Of a stretch of 64,000 nt of DNA, positions 60,101 to 64,000 are shown piece after piece. The stretch comes from Chimonanthus salicifolius. Lineage: Eukaryota; Streptophyta; Magnoliopsida; Laurales; Calycanthaceae. The position numbers and the translations under genes are program-made. Where the stretch lies: positions 60,577,413-60,641,412 of the forward strand of contig CM023541.1 of the NCBI GenBank assembly GCA_013350335.1, given 5' to 3'. The notes under the pieces were generated by a model. It worked only from the letters and a program-made list of their open reading frames with translations. It was not told the DNA's origin and did no database searches. Numbering within the stretch: the first letter of the stretch is position 1; each line of letters begins with the position of its first letter.

Positions 60101-62737
60101 GTAGATGAAATCAATTACAACTTTCATTGTCGATAACCATATTTTCAAATGGAAATTTGGTATGCAAGAGCACGAATCTGGTGTGATAGCGAGAGCATAT
60201 ACTAAAATGATTCATACCCTCAATGAACCACGTGCTTGAAGCTTGTCCATAAGTCGCAAAACTACATGCGTCATTTCCACCAAATCTGCAAGATCACTGA
60301 CAAGAGGGGAGAATGTGAGAAGTGACATCCAAAGGAACAATGCGAGCTGCATAATAATGTGATATCCAACTGTGGTGGCATAATATATTTGAGAAAAAGA
60401 ATGAGAACCACACAGCTCAAAGAGAAATAGTATGATATAGACACAACCATTTGAACTTATTGCCTCAGCCGATCTGCACCTAGTTTTTGAGAAAATGGAT
60501 AATCAATTTAGTAGGGACATGTCAATTATATAATGTGTAGAGAATGAGGGACGTGTCAATAATGGATAATGAGAAATAGAAAATGGTCTAATGTGTAGAG
60601 AAAGAGGGACAAATGACTACAATAATGACCATAATAATTCCTTCCAGCTGTTGAGTGTATGCATGTAGATTGTTTAGGACTATGTGCACAAGCTCTTCTG
60701 ATTTAAATTATGACAGACTTCTCCCAACCAGACAAAATAATACATGATCAGTTATAACTTGGGCTCCCAATGCTACCAGCAGATCTAAAAACATATAAAG
60801 CAGAGACGAAGAAAAAGAAAGCAATACTGCAAAACATCCATATTCAATTTACCTTTTAGGCTGTTTCTGAGTGTCAAAAGATCTTAACAGGTTCATCAGG
60901 AACTGAGTCATCCCCTGATCTGTCTGATCATAAAAAATTTTATAGAGGAGAATGCGAGTGGTTTGAGGCTCTCTTGAATCCTCTGGCAATAATTTAAGAA
61001 CTAAATCTAACATCCTGATCTGCATATGAATATAAATATTATATTATTCCAAAGGAATTTCATTAAGCTTTCACAATTCATTGTGTCATGAATATTTGTC
61101 GAAGTATGGATGGATTTAATGTAAAAAGAAAATATATTAAAAAAATATTCTGAACTTATGTAATCATTGCATTTGCAGGATTAGGGAGAACTAAAGCAAC
61201 AAAATCAATGTAACATTAGACACAGATACAAGGTCTTCCAACTCAGCAACTTCAAGAAGCACAATACAGGAATAAGCAAACGTCGAATGATGCTACATCC
61301 GTTGCTTTTACTGTTAGCCAGAGACAGATAATTTTTGCCTGCCTGTTTGGTTTGAGCAGTTTAGTGAGTCTAACAATTGAATATGCATATGAAAGTAGAA
61401 TAAAGTGACTAAAGAATTTCATGAAGCTTTTACAATTCACAGTATTGTGAACATGGATCCCAAGTATGGCTAGAAGTGATATAAAAATAGCATACTGAAC
61501 ATATGTAAATTGTTATGCCTGGATGACATGGGAGGACTAAAGTAATAAAACGAATGTAACTTAGACAGTGAGTCATTACTCTCTACAACTTGTTTATAAA
61601 CCTTAGCTGAAGGGTTGTATCAATAAGATATTTCACTAATCTATAAATAATTGTTGCATTATTTGAGCTACATCAAAGAAAATGACTTTATTATCTATAT
61701 CATTAAAAGAAAGACTTCAATGTCATTCGAGACATAACTTATTTATGATAATCGTGCATGTACTAAGACATTAGTTAATGAAAAATCATTAAACAAATAT
61801 TGTATCCCATGCTCCATTTTTATGTTTTACTGAATAAAAGGAATGACCAACAGATTGCTACATTTGTACAACCAACATTTTCAGTCCAGTTTTTCATACA
61901 TGTAGATGGCTTGTCAGAAAATATCAACAGTACAATTACATATAATCTAGATTTCAATTTGATTTGATGGCCATAATCATTAACTAAGAGCATATTATTT
62001 GTATAGTTGGACTAAATTGTTCAAGTCATTTGTTGTGGAAGACTCATGAGATGGTTATTATAATGATGACAAGGTGATTTTTGGGCACAATCCATGCAAA
62101 GAGCCAAAACCCTCCTTATCCAGCCATTTACCACACATGCAAGTGGACCAAATTGGGCGTGCCAAGTGGTTAGACTATCATTTTAGTACAATGTATTCAA
62201 CTTCGCCATTTCACTTAGGGAGATGCCAGATGTACATGGAATTGTACCCTGTTTTACGTTGGTGCTGACTGACGAGCCACAATTGGTTGTCCTTTCAACA
62301 GCAGAAAAGATATGCAGTCAAAGCAGCAGCCAACAGAAATATGGGTAAATTCTCAAGTACCTTCAGCATTTTCCTCTCTTAAACATAAAAATGTAGATGT
62401 ATGCATGCACTTATGCATGAAGAGGTAAGGAGGCATTCTCTTCTCTTGAAGCTAGCTATCCTAAAAAATTGAAAAAAAAATGTAGGCAAAGTAAGACATC
62501 AGTTGTATACGTAGCATAACCCACCATTTCTTTCATAAGAGATCCTGCAGCAGATAAAGACTTGTAATCATTTGTTTCCTTCAAACTATCAAAAGCATAA
62601 TGCCACTTAGATATGACTAATAAGAACATGGCTTCATTCATTGTTGCTGCAACTGGTCCACATATATCACCATGGAATAATGTGTTATCAGCATTTTTAC
62701 TCACTGAAGATACTTCAGTTGTAGATTCAATATTTGG
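48126..62737 (-). CDS. TIM: TIMELESS homologue, C-terminal part (5' end outside the window)
   Basis: Exons on the minus strand: 62737-62525, 61019-60853, 60296-60218, 59461-58901, 58819-58443, 58350-58279, 58200-58096, 57968-57708, 54126-54058, 53839-53603, 51709-51602, 50200-50105, probably 48940-48881, and 48417-48126. They join in phase to 898 codons ending in TAG. Recognised blocks are CGPVAATMNEAMFLLV, KWHYAFDSLKETNDYK, IRMLDLVLKLLPEDS, YDQTDQGMTQFL, SDLADLVEMTHVV, RICDDLELSPMLYQ, YANIVSFLTSLVRQ and WKTRKECHYIN. Two related C-terminal modules follow, then acidic, Ser/Lys-rich sequence ending VVIDFDDDNE. TIMELESS works with TIPIN in the nucleus to protect replication forks and link them to the checkpoint. 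Upstream exons, including the N-terminal domain, lie beyond 64000. The 60-nt exon at 48940 is the least certain: either including or skipping it keeps the frame. Confidence 0.93.
48911..48936. repeat. Hexanucleotide repeat (GGGATT)n in a probable TIMELESS exon
   Basis: About four units of gggatt. In the frame used here the minus strand reads as Ile-Pro repeats; in an alternative frame it reads as Asn-Pro repeats. Confidence 0.8.
49735..49995. repeat. Dispersed AT-rich repeat, copy 2
   Basis: Related in order and wording to 46205-46435; it lies in a TIMELESS intron. Several gataaatt-type words repeat internally. Confidence 0.65.
51130..51352 (-). mobile_element. Probable retroposon 3' end in a TIMELESS intron
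   Basis: It begins with an 11-base T-tract (an A-tail on the minus strand), followed by sequence unlike the surrounding intron. Possible flanks are acaaggaaat on the left and agaaggaaat on the right, matching at 9 of 10 positions. No coding domain recognised. Confidence 0.4.
54587..54765 (+). mobile_element. SINE family A, copy 3
   Basis: It begins ggaagggttgacttgacggtc, has a B-box-like ttcgattcacg, then aggccactcccc, a gtgcgtgtgg block, atacccatgtaac and an A-tract. The same order is seen in the copy at 5419-5609. No target duplication found. Lies in a TIMELESS intron. Confidence 0.75.
55246..56105. mobile_element. Non-autonomous hAT-type DNA transposon, 860 bp
   Basis: The terminal inverted repeats are CAGTGTTTTTAAACCCG and, read inwards from the right end, CAATGTTTTAAAACCTG. 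The flanking 8-bp duplications are GTTAGAAC (55238-55245) and GTTAGAAT (56106-56113), 7 of 8 identical. A CAGTG/CAATG end with 8-bp duplication is diagnostic of hAT. Each terminal region is rich in cccgtg / gggtttgacc words and the centre is AT-rich. No transposase frame. Inserted in a TIMELESS intron. Confidence 0.85.
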
Positions 62738-64000
62738 CTGTTATATCACATAAAAACAACATTTTGTTAAATATAAGAGAAATGGCTAGAAGTACCAGAA
62801 TGGAAAAAGAATCCTCAGGGATGATATAAACTGTAGTTTAAAACTATCTAATGTATACCCAAAAAAAAAAGCAACAGTAAATTATCCGCATAGAAGCCAT
62901 TTATCCAATCAATTTGGCACTAGTATTTATAGCACAAGGTGGCAAGTGCAGGACCAAATCCCACTTGGTGCTCCATCCGGAAATGATTGTCTTAGGTTAA
63001 TTTTTTCCTTTTCATAAAAAGAATGAGAAGAATGGGGCAGCAAGAATTGATGGCATCTTAAGAAGTCATAATGATTCCTCCACTTACCATGTTAGGTTCC
63101 AATCAAGAGGTTCCACTCTAAGGGAGCAAAAGTTTATCTTCTTACATGCTGCAAGAAGTTTTCTCATTACATCGTCATCATCAGTCATTTATCCTATCCA
63201 TCTAGAATTAGCAATCAAAGTGGACATGGCAAATTGTTTCCATGGGCCAACAGCATATCTATCACCCATTTGACTCAAACCCACAATTGCAACAATAAGC
63301 ACATGTCAACTACGCTACAAGTCATCCTCAACAATTAGCTATTTCATTACACCTATCAAGTAATCTCAAAGAAATCGACTCTGTGTTTTTCAATGCCTCT
63401 CCAAGGCCAGCAATCCTCGGAGACTAGGAAAGTACGTTGAGGAGTTGACATTCCAAGAAGATTTCTCAGTGTCATATGTGCTAGACCTGCAAGTCATTAA
63501 GTGAATTGGCAAATGAAGTAGTCAAAAGACAAGAAATGAATCCCCATTGCTAGATTGGGGTCTTATTTTCTTGTTTTTCTTTTGCTTGTATGATTTTCTT
63601 GTTTTTCTTTTGCTTGTATGCTAAGTTCAAGCATTTTTGGTTTTCTTGTGAATGAATTTTGCACATCTTATGTTGCCCTTTCACCTTTTAATGATCAATC
63701 GCACCTCAAAAAAGAAGTGCTAGAAAACAATGCTGGCTTATAGATCATCTATTGAAATTTGCAGTGGTAAGCCTCTCATATAATGGAACTAAGGAAGAGT
63801 GACAAAGGAAAAAATGTTTCGACAACTTCCACATGAACTGAATAAACTCAAAAAGAGTGATTCCGTCAATGTACTGTGATATTGTATCATTAAGGGTCCT
63901 CCAAGAAGTAAATATTACCCTTTCTTTCTCAATGCCTTTATACGTTAACAACATTCAATATAATTGCATCTATTCAATTTTTTTCCAGGTGCGCACAAGT
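62738..64000. other. TIMELESS intron and right edge of the window
   Basis: No further TIMELESS exon recognised, so the next upstream exon is presumably beyond 64000. A minus-strand stretch at about 63494-63364 has a good acceptor and an open frame of some 45 codons (GLAHMTLRNLLGMS and so on), but no family is recognised. Confidence 0.4.

Noticed and set aside
63745..63954. 69-codon minus-strand frame as a TIMELESS exon
   Set aside because: The translation does not match TIMELESS sequence expected before the CGPVAATMNE exon, and no suitable splice context was found.

Overview
The window is nuclear DNA of a flowering plant, most likely a woody dicot or other non-grass angiosperm. This rests on long GT-AG introns, an AT-rich background, a DYW-type pentatricopeptide repeat (PPR) gene, an abscisic-acid receptor (PYL) pseudogene, and plant-style SINEs, a TRIM element, MITEs and hAT relics. 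The species cannot be named from the sequence.

Layout: (1) 1217-6580, plus strand: a four-exon gene for a divergent pyruvate-kinase-like protein of 783 aa; its last intron holds a nest of transposon insertions, including a SINE with a perfect 14-bp target duplication. (2) 6581-9827: repeat-rich gap between convergent genes. (3) 9828-19389, minus strand: an eight-exon gene for a 378-aa conserved plant protein of unknown function. (4) 19390-32434: transposon-rich stretch containing a double foldback element (23943-24574), a tandemly duplicated membrane-segment fragment, a broken but intron-bearing PYL receptor pseudogene (24769-27785) and a complete 336-bp TRIM retrotransposon. (5) 32435-36522, plus: a five-exon glycoside hydrolase family 28 (polygalacturonase-like) gene of 452 aa. 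(6) 37962-40781, minus: an intronless DYW PPR gene of 939 aa. (7) 43176-43892, minus: an unrecognised secreted protein of 238 aa built from tandem peptide repeats. (8) 48126-62737, minus: the 3' portion (898 aa, 14 exons) of the plant TIMELESS replication-fork gene, with its 5' end beyond the right edge; its introns hold a hAT-type element, a SINE and other retroposons.

The genes show no sign of acting together. They are unrelated single genes (metabolic-like enzyme, orphan, cell-wall hydrolase, organelle RNA editing, secreted repeat protein, replication fork protection). For the multi-exon genes, exon joins were worked out by hand from GT-AG signals and phase, and every joined frame stays open. 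The TIMELESS 3' end depends on choosing one particular acceptor. The most unusual items are the secreted repeat protein, the TIMELESS exon-pair duplication, the double foldback and the PYL pseudogene/TRIM locus. I saw no CRISPR array, rRNA gene or functional tRNA gene.
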